The position numbers and the translations under genes are program-made. A stretch of DNA of 64,000 nucleotides from Janibacter sp. A1S7 (lineage in GTDB: Bacteria; Actinomycetota; Actinomycetes; Actinomycetales; Dermatophilaceae). Positions 57,199-64,000 of this stretch are shown piece by piece (position 1 is the first letter of the stretch; each line of letters starts with the position of its first letter). The stretch is from positions 62,001-126,000 of the forward strand of contig NZ_CP144913.1 of NCBI RefSeq assembly GCF_037198315.1. Direction: 5' to 3'. The notes under the pieces were generated by a model, which worked only from the letters and a program-made list of their open reading frames with translations, did no database searches and had not been told where the DNA came from.

Positions 57199-58773
57199 AT
57201 GACGAGCAACGCAGCACCGGGGTGGCACCCCGACCCGATGGGGCGCTTCGAGCACAGGTACTGGGACGGCAGTCAGTGGACCGAGCACGTCAGCGCGGGC
57301 GGCTCGCAGTCCACTGATCCACTACAGCCACCGAGCCCGGCCCATGAGGAAGACCGCGAGCCTGCCGTGCCTGTGGAGGCAGCCGTACACCAACCGGATC
57401 ACCAATCTCCGACAGCCCAGACACCCCCTCCGGCGGAGGGGGAAGCTGTGACACCGACGGCCAGCGCCGCCACGGAGAAGATCACAACGTTCAACGCCAA
57501 GCGTGTGGCCACCCAGCTCCAGGCTGAGAACCAACACCTCCACCGAGAGGTTGCCCGTTGCGAGCGCCTGCTGTCCGATATGGGCGTGCTCGACATGGTG
57601 GCCCGCGAGCAGCGCATGGCCACTCAGCGCGAAACCGAGGAGGCCCTGCGCCGCCGCGTCGCCGACCTCCAGCGGCAGGCCAGCGAGCTGGACCGCCAGG
57701 TGATCATCAACAGGGACCGTCTCGTGCTTGAAGAGGTCGGGCTCTTCGACTTTGAGCACCCTGCTGAGTCCTCAGCGGCGTTGGCAACAGAACTGGAGTC
57801 GCTCCGGTCAGAGATACGGCAGACGAACAAGCTCGGGTCGGCGATCACGGCCACATCGAACTTCACGTTCAACAACTCCGCGTCCAAGGGACAGACGTTC
57901 GTCAACCAGATGAGCCGAATCATGCTCCGCGCTTACAACGCCGAGGCCGAGAACGCTGTCAAGACCGTCAAGGCCGGCAACCTTGCCTCTGCGCAAAAGC
58001 GGCTATCCACGGCCCGGGAGCAGATCGCCAAACAGGGCCGGATGATCGACCTCTCGGTCACTGACCGCTACCACTGGCTTCGCCTCAAGGAGCTCGAGCT
58101 GGCGGCCCGCCACCAGCAGGCCAAGACTGCAGACCGGGAGAAGGATCGCGAGCGCAGGGCCGAACTGCGCGAGCAGAAGGCCCTTGAGGGCGAAATCAAG
58201 CGTGAGAAGGAACGCCTGGAGAAGGAACGGGCCCATTACTTCAACTCGATTCAACGGATGCGCGACTCCGGTGATTCCAGCGGGGCCGAAGCGTTGCAGG
58301 GTGAACTGGACCGCATCGACGCCGAGATCGCTGCGGCGGATTACCGTGCCGCCAACATCCGTGCGGGCTACGTCTACGTCATCTCGAACATCGGGGCGTT
58401 CGGTGAGGGCGTTGTCAAGATCGGGATGACGCGGCGCCTCGAGCCCGAAGACCGCATCCGAGAACTCAGCGACGCGTCAGTCCCCTTCAACTTCGACGTC
58501 CATGCACTCTTCTTCAGCGAAGATGCCGTCACCGTGGAAGCGGTGCTCCACCGAGAGTTCGCGGCCGAGAGGCTGAACAAGGTCAACACACGACGCGAGT
58601 TCTTCCGGGTGCACCCGCAACAGGTTCTCCACGCGCTCACCGAACACAAGGTTTCGGTGCTGGAGTTCACCACCCACGCGGCCGCAGACGACTACCGAAT
58701 GAGTTGGCCCGATGGATACCCGCTAGATCGCGAAGCTGGAGCTGTCGTTGCGGGTGAGCCCGCGCCCAATTAG
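57199..58773 (+). CDS. DUF2510-coiled coil-DUF4041-GIY-YIG fusion protein
   Basis: The 524-residue protein starts with a DUF2510 module (P-G-W-H-P-D-P-x-G-R-F-E-x-R-Y-W-D-G-x-Q-W-T), then a Pro-rich linker (40-95). Long charged helices (about 100-380) include the DUF4041 block INRDRLVLEEVGLFDFEHP and a coiled coil rich in E/K/R. A GIY-YIG domain of the T5orf172/MUG113 type follows (G-Y-V-Y-V-I-S-N near 390, V-K-I-G-M-T-R, E-A-V-L-H-R-E-F, N-T-R-R-E-F-F). DUF4041-GIY-YIG proteins occur in phages; the DUF2510 cap is an actinobacterial addition. AAGGGGG precedes the ATG. Confidence 0.88.
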   Translation: MTSNAAPGWHPDPMGRFEHRYWDGSQWTEHVSAGGSQSTDPLQPPSPAHEEDREPAVPVEAAVHQPDHQSPTAQTPPPAEGEAVTPTASAATEKITTFNAKRVATQLQAENQHLHREVARCERLLSDMGVLDMVAREQRMATQRETEEALRRRVADLQRQASELDRQVIINRDRLVLEEVGLFDFEHPAESSAALATELESLRSEIRQTNKLGSAITATSNFTFNNSASKGQTFVNQMSRIMLRAYNAEAENAVKTVKAGNLASAQKRLSTAREQIAKQGRMIDLSVTDRYHWLRLKELELAARHQQAKTADREKDRERRAELREQKALEGEIKREKERLEKERAHYFNSIQRMRDSGDSSGAEALQGELDRIDAEIAAADYRAANIRAGYVYVISNIGAFGEGVVKIGMTRRLEPEDRIRELSDASVPFNFDVHALFFSEDAVTVEAVLHREFAAERLNKVNTRREFFRVHPQQVLHALTEHKVSVLEFTTHAAADDYRMSWPDGYPLDREAGAVVAGEPAPN

Positions 58774-58969
58774 GCCTTGAGCCAACAAATGAAGGACAGG
58801 TCTCCGCACGGACTGCGGCCGTGGGTGAACCTGCGTCTCTTCGCCGCGTATGACGTGGCCCAGGTTTGCCAGCCGTCCGAACTGCCGCGATGGGTCCTGA
58901 TCCGTCTCACGCAGTCTCATGCTCGTCGGTAGATCTCAAGATCGCTCCCCGGCTGACAACTGCTGCGGC

Positions 58970-60184
58970 TCAGGTCTGCTCGCGCAGATACCTCCCGAAG
59001 TGCGGAACGGTGAAGGCGATCCGCCCCCGCTCGGCGGAGTAGATCAGGCCCTTCTTCAGCAACGCGTCGCGTGCGGGGGAGAGGGACTGGGGCTTCTTGT
59101 CGAGGACTCGCGCAACCTCGGAGGTGGGGACGGACTCGATGTCGTCGAGTTCCTCCTCGCCCGTCGCTGCGACCTCGGCGGCGACGTCGGCCATGGCGCG
59201 CAGGTACTCCCGCTCGCCCGGGGTCGCCCGCTCGTAGCGCGAGCCGAAGAAGCCCACCGCCAGCTCCGACTCGGCCTCCGGAGAGGCGACCCGGACGTCG
59301 TCCGCGCGGATCGGGGACTGCGGCGCCTGGTCCCAGACCGCCTTGCCGTAGGCCTGGATGAAGTACGGGTAGCCGCCGGTCGCGAAGTACAGGGCGTCCA
59401 GCGCCTCCTGCTCGTACTCGGCCAGCTCGTCGGCCGCGGGTGCGGTGAGCGCGTGGTCGGCCTCCTCACGGGCCAGCCGGTCGATGCGCTGGTAGCGGAA
59501 GAGCCGCTCGCTGTAGGACTTGCTCGCCGACAGCACCGCCGGCAGGTGCGGCAGGCCCGCGCCGACGACGATGAGGGGCGCGCCGTTCTGACTCATCTCG
59601 TGGCAGGCCGCGCAGATCGCCGACACGTCGTCCGGGCCGAGGTCCTGCATCTCGTCGATGAAGACCGCGATGCCACGCCCGAGGTCCGCGGCCAGACCGC
59701 CGACGTCGGTGAAGAGCTCGACGAGGTCGATCTCGATGTCACCGGAGTCCGCGCGCCCCTTGATGGCCGGGACGTCGATGCCGGGGTTCCAGACCTCGCG
59801 CAGCTTCGTGCCGGGTTTGGCGTCGCGCTGGGCGAATGACTTGATCACGCCGAGCACGTGCGCGACCTCGTCCTCCTGGGTGTGGCCGAGCTCGCGGACC
59901 GCTTGGTGCAGCGCGCTGGAGAGCGGCCGGCGCAGCCCCTGGTCGGGTCGCGCCTCGAGCTTGCCCGTGCCCCACTTGGCGCGCACCGCGGCCGAGCGCA
60001 GCTGGTTGAGCAGCACCGTCTTGCCGACGCCGCGCAGGCCGGTCAGCATCAGGGAGCGCTCGGGGCGTCCGCTGACGATGCGCTTGAGCACGACGTCGAA
60101 GCGCGAGATCTGCTCGTCGCGGCCGGCGAGCTCGGGTGGGCGCTGGCCGGCGCCGGGGGCATAGGGGTTGGTGATCGGGTCCAC
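58970..60184 (-). CDS. AAA-type ATPase with winged-helix C-terminus (MalT/ORC-like)
   Basis: The 404-residue protein has Walker A G-L-R-G-V-G-K-T at about 49-56, Walker B I-A-V-F-I-D-E-M-Q-D-L, sensor-like G-A-G-L-P and a C-terminal winged helix (VARVLDKKPQSLSPARDALL, KKGLIYSAERGRIAFTVPHF). It resembles ORC1/Cdc6-related ATPases often found in actinomycetes next to metabolic genes; the role is unknown. The GTG at 60184 lies 6 bases from TACGGT (60191-60196), a leaderless start. Codon use is core-like, so it marks the end of the island. The 196-base gap to its left (58774-58969) holds no feature I can support. Confidence 0.82.
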   Translation of the reverse strand: MDPITNPYAPGAGQRPPELAGRDEQISRFDVVLKRIVSGRPERSLMLTGLRGVGKTVLLNQLRSAAVRAKWGTGKLEARPDQGLRRPLSSALHQAVRELGHTQEDEVAHVLGVIKSFAQRDAKPGTKLREVWNPGIDVPAIKGRADSGDIEIDLVELFTDVGGLAADLGRGIAVFIDEMQDLGPDDVSAICAACHEMSQNGAPLIVVGAGLPHLPAVLSASKSYSERLFRYQRIDRLAREEADHALTAPAADELAEYEQEALDALYFATGGYPYFIQAYGKAVWDQAPQSPIRADDVRVASPEAESELAVGFFGSRYERATPGEREYLRAMADVAAEVAATGEEELDDIESVPTSEVARVLDKKPQSLSPARDALLKKGLIYSAERGRIAFTVPHFGRYLREQT

Positions 60185-60190
60185 GATGCG

Positions 60191-60196
60191 ACCGTA
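60191..60196 (-). promoter_or_regulatory. Leaderless promoter hexamer of the AAA ATPase gene
   Basis: TACGGT on the minus strand ends 6 bases before the GTG at 60184. Confidence 0.45.
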
Positions 60197-60310
60197 TCCG
60201 CATGTATAGGCGGTGACGGATATTTCGGCAGAGTCCGCAAGTCGTGTTGCGTGATGGTCCACGACAGGCGCGGGCGAAGGGGGGCGGCCGAGCCCCCCAG
60301 CACCCGATGT

Positions 60311-60355
60311 CGATATCTATTAGATTCTATTCTTCAGGGAAGAAAACAGAAGAAT
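60311..60355. promoter_or_regulatory. A/T-rich foldable block upstream of malic enzyme
   Basis: This 45-base block is the most A/T-rich spot nearby. ATTCTTC (60329-60335) is complementary to GAAGAAT (60349-60355), and TTCTTC can alternatively pair with GAAGAA at 60339-60344, giving two exclusive hairpins. It lies about 90 bases before the malic enzyme start. A promoter or a switch-like leader is possible. Confidence 0.35.
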
Positions 60356-60440
60356 CGTGCATCGTTGCTGGTGACGCACGCCGTGTCCTGTCCGTCGGGC
60401 GCGGTTCGGCCAGCCGGGCCCGTGGTGAGACACTGCTCAC

Positions 60441-61919
60441 ATGGCCGCTGCGACCCCCTCTTCGTACTCCGTCACCATCCGCCTGCACACCTCTCCCGAC
60501 TACGCCGTCGTCGGTCGGGTTGCCACGGTGCTCGCCGAGCAGGGCGGCATCGTCACCGCCATCGATATCGCCGACTCGCGGCACGACCGGCTCACCGTCG
60601 ACGTCACCTGCTCGGGCATCAACGTCGACCACACCGACGGCCTGGTCGAGGCGGTGGAGTCGGTCGAGGGGGTGACCGTCCACAAGGTCTCCGACCGCAC
60701 CTTCCTGCTCCATCTCGGCGGCAAGATCCAGGTCCGCTCCAAGGTCGCCCTGAAGACGCGTGACGACCTGTCGATGGCCTACACCCCGGGCGTCGGTCGC
60801 GTCTCCTCCGCGATCGCGAAGAACCCCGAGGACGCGCGTCGCCTGACGATCAAGGGCAACACGGTCGCCGTCGTCACCGACGGGTCCGCGGTCCTGGGTC
60901 TGGGCAACATCGGCCCCGAGGCCGCGATGCCGGTCATGGAGGGCAAGGCCGCCCTGTTCAAGCAGTTCGCCGACATCGACGCCTGGCCGATCTGCCTGGC
61001 CAGCCAGGACACCGACGAGATCGTGCGGGCGGTCGAGATGATCGCCCCCGGTTTCGGCGGCATCAACCTCGAGGACATCGCGGCCCCGCGCTGCTTCGAG
61101 ATCGAGCGCCGCCTGCGCGAGAGCCTCGACATCCCCGTCTTCCACGACGACCAGCACGGCACCGCCATCGTCGTCCTCGCCGCCCTGCGCAACGCCCTGC
61201 GCGTCGTCGGCAAGCAGCTCGAGGACTCGCACGTCGTCGTCTCCGGTGGTGGCGCCGCCGGCTCGGCCATCGTCACCCTGCTGCTGGCCGCCGGGGCGAA
61301 GGACGTCGTCGTCTTCGACCGCGAGGGCCTGCTCTCCCGCGACGACGAGTCGCTCCTGCCCGCCAAGCAGGAGCTCGCCGCGCGGACCAACCCCCGCACG
61401 ATCCGCGGCGACCTGCCGGACGGACTGCAGGACGCCGATGTCTTCATCGGCGTCTCCGCACCGAACCTGCTCAAGGCCGAGTGGATCCGCGACCACATGG
61501 CGCAGGACCCGATCGTCTTCGCCCTGGCCAACCCGGACCCGGAGATCGACCCGGCCGAGGCCGCCCAGTACGCCAAGGTCGTCGCCTCGGGCCGCAGCGA
61601 CTACCCCAACCAGATCAACAACGTCCTCGCCTTCCCCGGCGTCTTCCGCGGGCTGCTGGACGCACACGCCGAGAACGTCACCACCGACATGCTCATCCGC
61701 GCCGCCGATGCCATCGCCGGGGTCGTCACCGACGAGGAGATCAACCCCTCCTACATCATCCCGAGCGTCTTCCACTCCGAGGTGGCCGACGCCGTCGCCG
61801 TCGCGATCTCGGGCGAGGGCAAGTCCACCACCGGCACGCCGACCGGGCCGATCAAGGTCGGTTCCCGCTCCACGGCCGCACCGGTGGACGACACGGGCAT
61901 CCTCCCCCGCGTGCGGTAG
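60441..61919 (+). CDS. NAD(P)-dependent malic enzyme with N-terminal ACT domain
   Basis: The 492-residue enzyme converts malate to pyruvate and CO2. An ACT-type regulatory domain covers about residues 8-80 (VTIRLHTSPDYAVVGRVATV). The catalytic part shows A-Y-T-P-G-V-G-R-V with the Tyr, M-E-G-K-A-A-L-F-K with the Lys, E-D-I-A-A-P-R-C-F and D-D-Q-H-G-T-A for metal, and the NAD loop G-G-G-A-A-G-S-A-I. The ACT domain implies allosteric control by an amino acid or CoA-type ligand. The ATG is 6 bases from GACACT, close to a leaderless start. Confidence 0.93.
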   Translation: MAAATPSSYSVTIRLHTSPDYAVVGRVATVLAEQGGIVTAIDIADSRHDRLTVDVTCSGINVDHTDGLVEAVESVEGVTVHKVSDRTFLLHLGGKIQVRSKVALKTRDDLSMAYTPGVGRVSSAIAKNPEDARRLTIKGNTVAVVTDGSAVLGLGNIGPEAAMPVMEGKAALFKQFADIDAWPICLASQDTDEIVRAVEMIAPGFGGINLEDIAAPRCFEIERRLRESLDIPVFHDDQHGTAIVVLAALRNALRVVGKQLEDSHVVVSGGGAAGSAIVTLLLAAGAKDVVVFDREGLLSRDDESLLPAKQELAARTNPRTIRGDLPDGLQDADVFIGVSAPNLLKAEWIRDHMAQDPIVFALANPDPEIDPAEAAQYAKVVASGRSDYPNQINNVLAFPGVFRGLLDAHAENVTTDMLIRAADAIAGVVTDEEINPSYIIPSVFHSEVADAVAVAISGEGKSTTGTPTGPIKVGSRSTAAPVDDTGILPRVR

Positions 61920-61940
61920 GCGGACGCGGGCCGATGGGAG

Positions 61941-61985
61941 CGTGGTCCGGCTCAGGGAGCGAGGAACGAGCGACCAAGGACCACG
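61941..61985. repeat. Inverted repeat after malic enzyme
   Basis: CGTGGTCC (61941-61948) pairs with GGACCACG (61978-61985). The 29-base loop contains GGGAGCGAGGAACGAGCGACC-like purine-rich sequence of the kind seen in actinobacterial intergenic repeats. It may act as a terminator. Confidence 0.45.
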
Positions 61986-62037
61986 TTGCCATCGGGCTGC
62001 GCGAAGCGGTCGCCCGCAGGATGGCAGGCTTGACCAC

Positions 62038-62817
62038 GTGAACGAGCCGCGCACCTACCGCAAGGACACCTCCGCCGCGCCCCGTGGCTACTCCTCCTGG
62101 GAGGCGGCCGGGCTGCTCTGGCTCGCCGAGGCCGAGGAGGGCGGCGGCGCCCACGTCGCCGAGCTGCGGGACGTCGACATCACCCACATCGACCTCGTGC
62201 AGTACGCCCCGGCGCCCTCGACGAATGTCGCAGCCGACGAGTTCGGCGCCGCCCTCGCAGCCACCCACGCCGCAGGTGCGCCGGCCTTCGGTGCCCCGCC
62301 CGCACGGTGGACCAGCCACGGCTTCATCGGACCCGGGGAGTCCCCGATGCCGATGCCGGTGGAGCCGACGCAGTCGTGGGGCGCCTTCTTCGCCGAGCAG
62401 CGCATCCGTCACATGCTGCGCGCCGGGCGGTCCCAGGGGTTGTGGCAGGAGGAGGGCGAGCTCATCGAGCGCGTCGCCGCCCGCCTGGAGTCCGGTGAGT
62501 TCGACGACGGCCGCCCGCCCGCGCGGATCCACGGCGACCTGTGGGCCGGCAACGTGCTGTGGACCCGGGAGGGCGCCGTCCTCATCGACCCGGCCGCGCA
62601 CGGCGGCCACCCCGAGACCGACCTCGCGATGCTCCTGCTCTTCACCGCGCCGCACATCGCCCGCATCATCGCCGCGTACGACGAGGCCGCGCCCCTGGCT
62701 GACGGCTGGCAGGAGCGCGTCGGTCTGCACCAGCTCTTCCCGGTGATGGTCCACGCGGTGATCTTCGGTGGTGGCTACGTCCAGCAGGCCGTGGACATGG
62801 CGCGCAAGTACGCCTGA
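62038..62817 (+). CDS. Fructosamine kinase family protein
   Basis: The 259-residue protein belongs to the fructosamine-3-kinase/aminoglycoside-phosphotransferase-like group, which phosphorylates sugars attached to proteins. The catalytic loop is H-G-D-L-W-A-G-N-V-L-W and the metal loop L-I-D-P-A-A-H-G-G-H-P-E-T-D-L-A. The N-terminal lobe is short, as in other actinobacterial members. The GTG at 62038 is the first plausible start after the inverted repeat. It converges on the acyl-CoA synthetase gene with a 3-base gap. Confidence 0.86.
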   Translation: MNEPRTYRKDTSAAPRGYSSWEAAGLLWLAEAEEGGGAHVAELRDVDITHIDLVQYAPAPSTNVAADEFGAALAATHAAGAPAFGAPPARWTSHGFIGPGESPMPMPVEPTQSWGAFFAEQRIRHMLRAGRSQGLWQEEGELIERVAARLESGEFDDGRPPARIHGDLWAGNVLWTREGAVLIDPAAHGGHPETDLAMLLLFTAPHIARIIAAYDEAAPLADGWQERVGLHQLFPVMVHAVIFGGGYVQQAVDMARKYA

Positions 62818-62820
62818 CCC

Positions 62821-64000
62821 TCACCCGGCGTACAGCGCCTCGATCTCCTCGGCGTAGGCGTCGTCGATCGGCTTGCGGCGCAGCTTCAGCGTCGGCGTGA
62901 GCACGTCGCTGCCCGGTGCCCAGTACTCGGGGAGCACCCGGAACCGCTTGACCTGCTCCACGCGCGAGAGCTTGGCATTGCCCGCCTCGATTCCCTTGTC
63001 GATCTCGGCGACGAGCGCCGGGTGCTCCGCGAGGACAGCCGGGTCGGCGGCGACCCCGGCCTTCTCGGCGAACGCGGCGGCCGCGTCCGGGTCGAGCGTC
63101 ACCAGGGCGACGTTGTAGGGACGGCCATCACCCACGACGACGATCGTCGCGGCCAGCGGAGTGGTCACCTTGAGCGTGTTCTCGATGGTCGAGGGGGACA
63201 TGTTCTTGCCGCCGGAGCTGATGATCAGCTCCTTCTTGCGGTCGGTGATCGTCAGGTAACCGTCCTCGTCGAGTGTGCCGACGTCCCCGGTGTGCAGCCA
63301 CTCGTCCTCGTCGATCGCCTCGGCGGTCTTCTCGGGGTCGTGTCGGTAGCCGGTCATGATGCCCGGCCCGCGGAAGAGGACCTCGCCGTCCTCGGCGATG
63401 CGCAGCTCGCAGCCCGGGATCGCGGGACCGACGGTCCCGACCTTGATCTTCTCCGGGGGGTTGATCGTGCCCGCCCCGGTCAGCTCGGACATGCCCCAGA
63501 GCTCGCAGACGTTGACGCCGATCCCCATGAAGAAGGACAACGTCTCCGGCGCGATCGCCGCAGCGCCCGACCACGCCCAGCGCAGCTCGTCCAGTCCGAG
63601 CGCGGCGCGGACCTTGCTCAGCACGAGGCGGTCGGCGAGCCGGTACTGCACGGCCTGCGTGCCGGTGAGCGGCTGGCCGGCCAGGAGGGCGGCGCCCTGC
63701 TTCTCGGCCATCTGCAGGGCCCAGCCGCCGAGCTTCCGCTTCACCGGGCTCTCGGCCGCCGCGGTCTTGGCCTCGATGCCCATCTTGATCTTCTCCCACA
63801 CCCGGGGCACGGCGAACCAGACCGTCGGGCGGGCGTCCGGCAGAGCAACGGCGATCGTCCTGGGGTCGGGAACGTAGGTGACCTGGACCCCCTTCGTCAG
63901 ACCGAAGTACTGGGCTGACGCGCGGTCGGCGATGTGGGCAGAGGGCAGGAAGGAGGTGATCCGGTCCCCGAAGTGCACGTCGACGACCTGGGAGGCGGCC
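62821..64000 (-). CDS. Long-chain acyl-CoA synthetase (AMP-forming), C-terminal part
   Basis: The frame continues off the right edge, so the N-terminal third, including the P-loop (TSGTTG-like) motif, is missing. Visible motifs are L-W-G-M-S-E-L-T-G, W-L-H-T-G-D-V-G, Y-L-T-I-T-D-R-K-K-E-L-I-I-S-S-G-G-K-N and the C-terminal lysine region L-T-P-T-L-K-L-R-R-K. The long form with W-E-K-I-K near the edge is that of FadD15-type ligases, which activate long-chain fatty acids. About 393 residues are present. Confidence 0.9.
   Translation of the reverse strand, partial: AASQVVDVHFGDRITSFLPSAHIADRASAQYFGLTKGVQVTYVPDPRTIAVALPDARPTVWFAVPRVWEKIKMGIEAKTAAAESPVKRKLGGWALQMAEKQGAALLAGQPLTGTQAVQYRLADRLVLSKVRAALGLDELRWAWSGAAAIAPETLSFFMGIGVNVCELWGMSELTGAGTINPPEKIKVGTVGPAIPGCELRIAEDGEVLFRGPGIMTGYRHDPEKTAEAIDEDEWLHTGDVGTLDEDGYLTITDRKKELIISSGGKNMSPSTIENTLKVTTPLAATIVVVGDGRPYNVALVTLDPDAAAAFAEKAGVAADPAVLAEHPALVAEIDKGIEAGNAKLSRVEQVKRFRVLPEYWAPGSDVLTPTLKLRRKPIDDAYAEEIEALYAG

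Noticed and set aside
58723..58920. 65-codon minus-strand frame left of the AAA ATPase
   Set aside because: Overlaps the fusion-protein gene end, and has no ribosome site, hexamer or family.

Overview
The window looks like chromosomal DNA of a high-GC Gram-positive actinomycete. Base composition is strongly GC-rich with G/C at most third codon positions. It carries a WhiB1-like regulator, DUF2510 and SCO6745-family proteins, a CE1758/CE1759 flavin pair and an HNH/DUF222 (13E12-type) endonuclease. Many genes begin exactly 6-8 bases after a TANNNT promoter hexamer, the leaderless pattern typical of actinobacteria. A member of the Intrasporangiaceae/Janibacter neighbourhood is a reasonable guess, but I cannot prove the genus. 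No rRNA, tRNA or CRISPR array was found.

Layout. 0-6 kb: end of a PNPOx-like gene, whiB, a lipid kinase coupled to a YVTN beta-propeller protein, and a TetR-ABC ATPase-ABC permease operon with two 4-base overlaps. 6-13 kb: three tandem 60-bp repeats, a MobA-like nucleotidyltransferase, an SCO6745-family protein, a DHA2 exporter, an alkyltransferase-like protein, a lipoprotein cyclophilin, a nitronate monooxygenase and an unrecognised 495-residue protein. 13-27 kb: central metabolism and redox genes (CE1759/CE1758 pair, SMP-30 lactonase, unusual MTHFR-like protein, SDR, YbaK deacylase, thiolase plus enoyl-CoA hydratase, glutamate-synthase-like FMN protein, sodium:solute symporter with a 43-residue partner), punctuated by long perfect hairpins. 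27-41 kb: Rrf2/NsrR-like regulator beside a decayed NO-repair gene, small membrane proteins, a LysR regulator, an NCS2 purine permease, a DUF222-HNH gene under an SOS-type box, a lactate-oxidase-like enzyme, a TetR-MMPL exporter pair with a 30-base palindrome, and a KefB-like antiporter.

41-48.7 kb is a six-gene leftward operon: membrane protein, gluconate-2-dehydrogenase subunit-3-like protein, GMC oxidoreductase, GH15 glucoamylase-like enzyme, pyruvate-oxidase-like enzyme and enolase-superfamily enzyme. It reads as a sugar hydrolysis and periplasmic/membrane sugar-oxidation module whose overall pathway I cannot assign.

49.2-58.9 kb is an accessory island with less extreme GC, more frequent A/T third positions and almost none of the CGAAGGGGG motif that recurs through the rest of the window. 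It carries a 924-residue DUF4365 nuclease-like/helical-repeat protein, a complete IS1111-type insertion sequence with subterminal inverted repeats and a probable guide-RNA region, an unknown membrane-anchored protein, a GIY-YIG protein with a novel N-terminal half, a DUF429 RNase-H-like protein, and a DUF2510-coiled-coil-DUF4041-GIY-YIG fusion. This is the best place to look for an undescribed anti-phage or anti-plasmid system. After it the core genome resumes with an AAA ATPase, malic enzyme, a fructosamine-kinase-like protein and the 3' part of an acyl-CoA synthetase gene.
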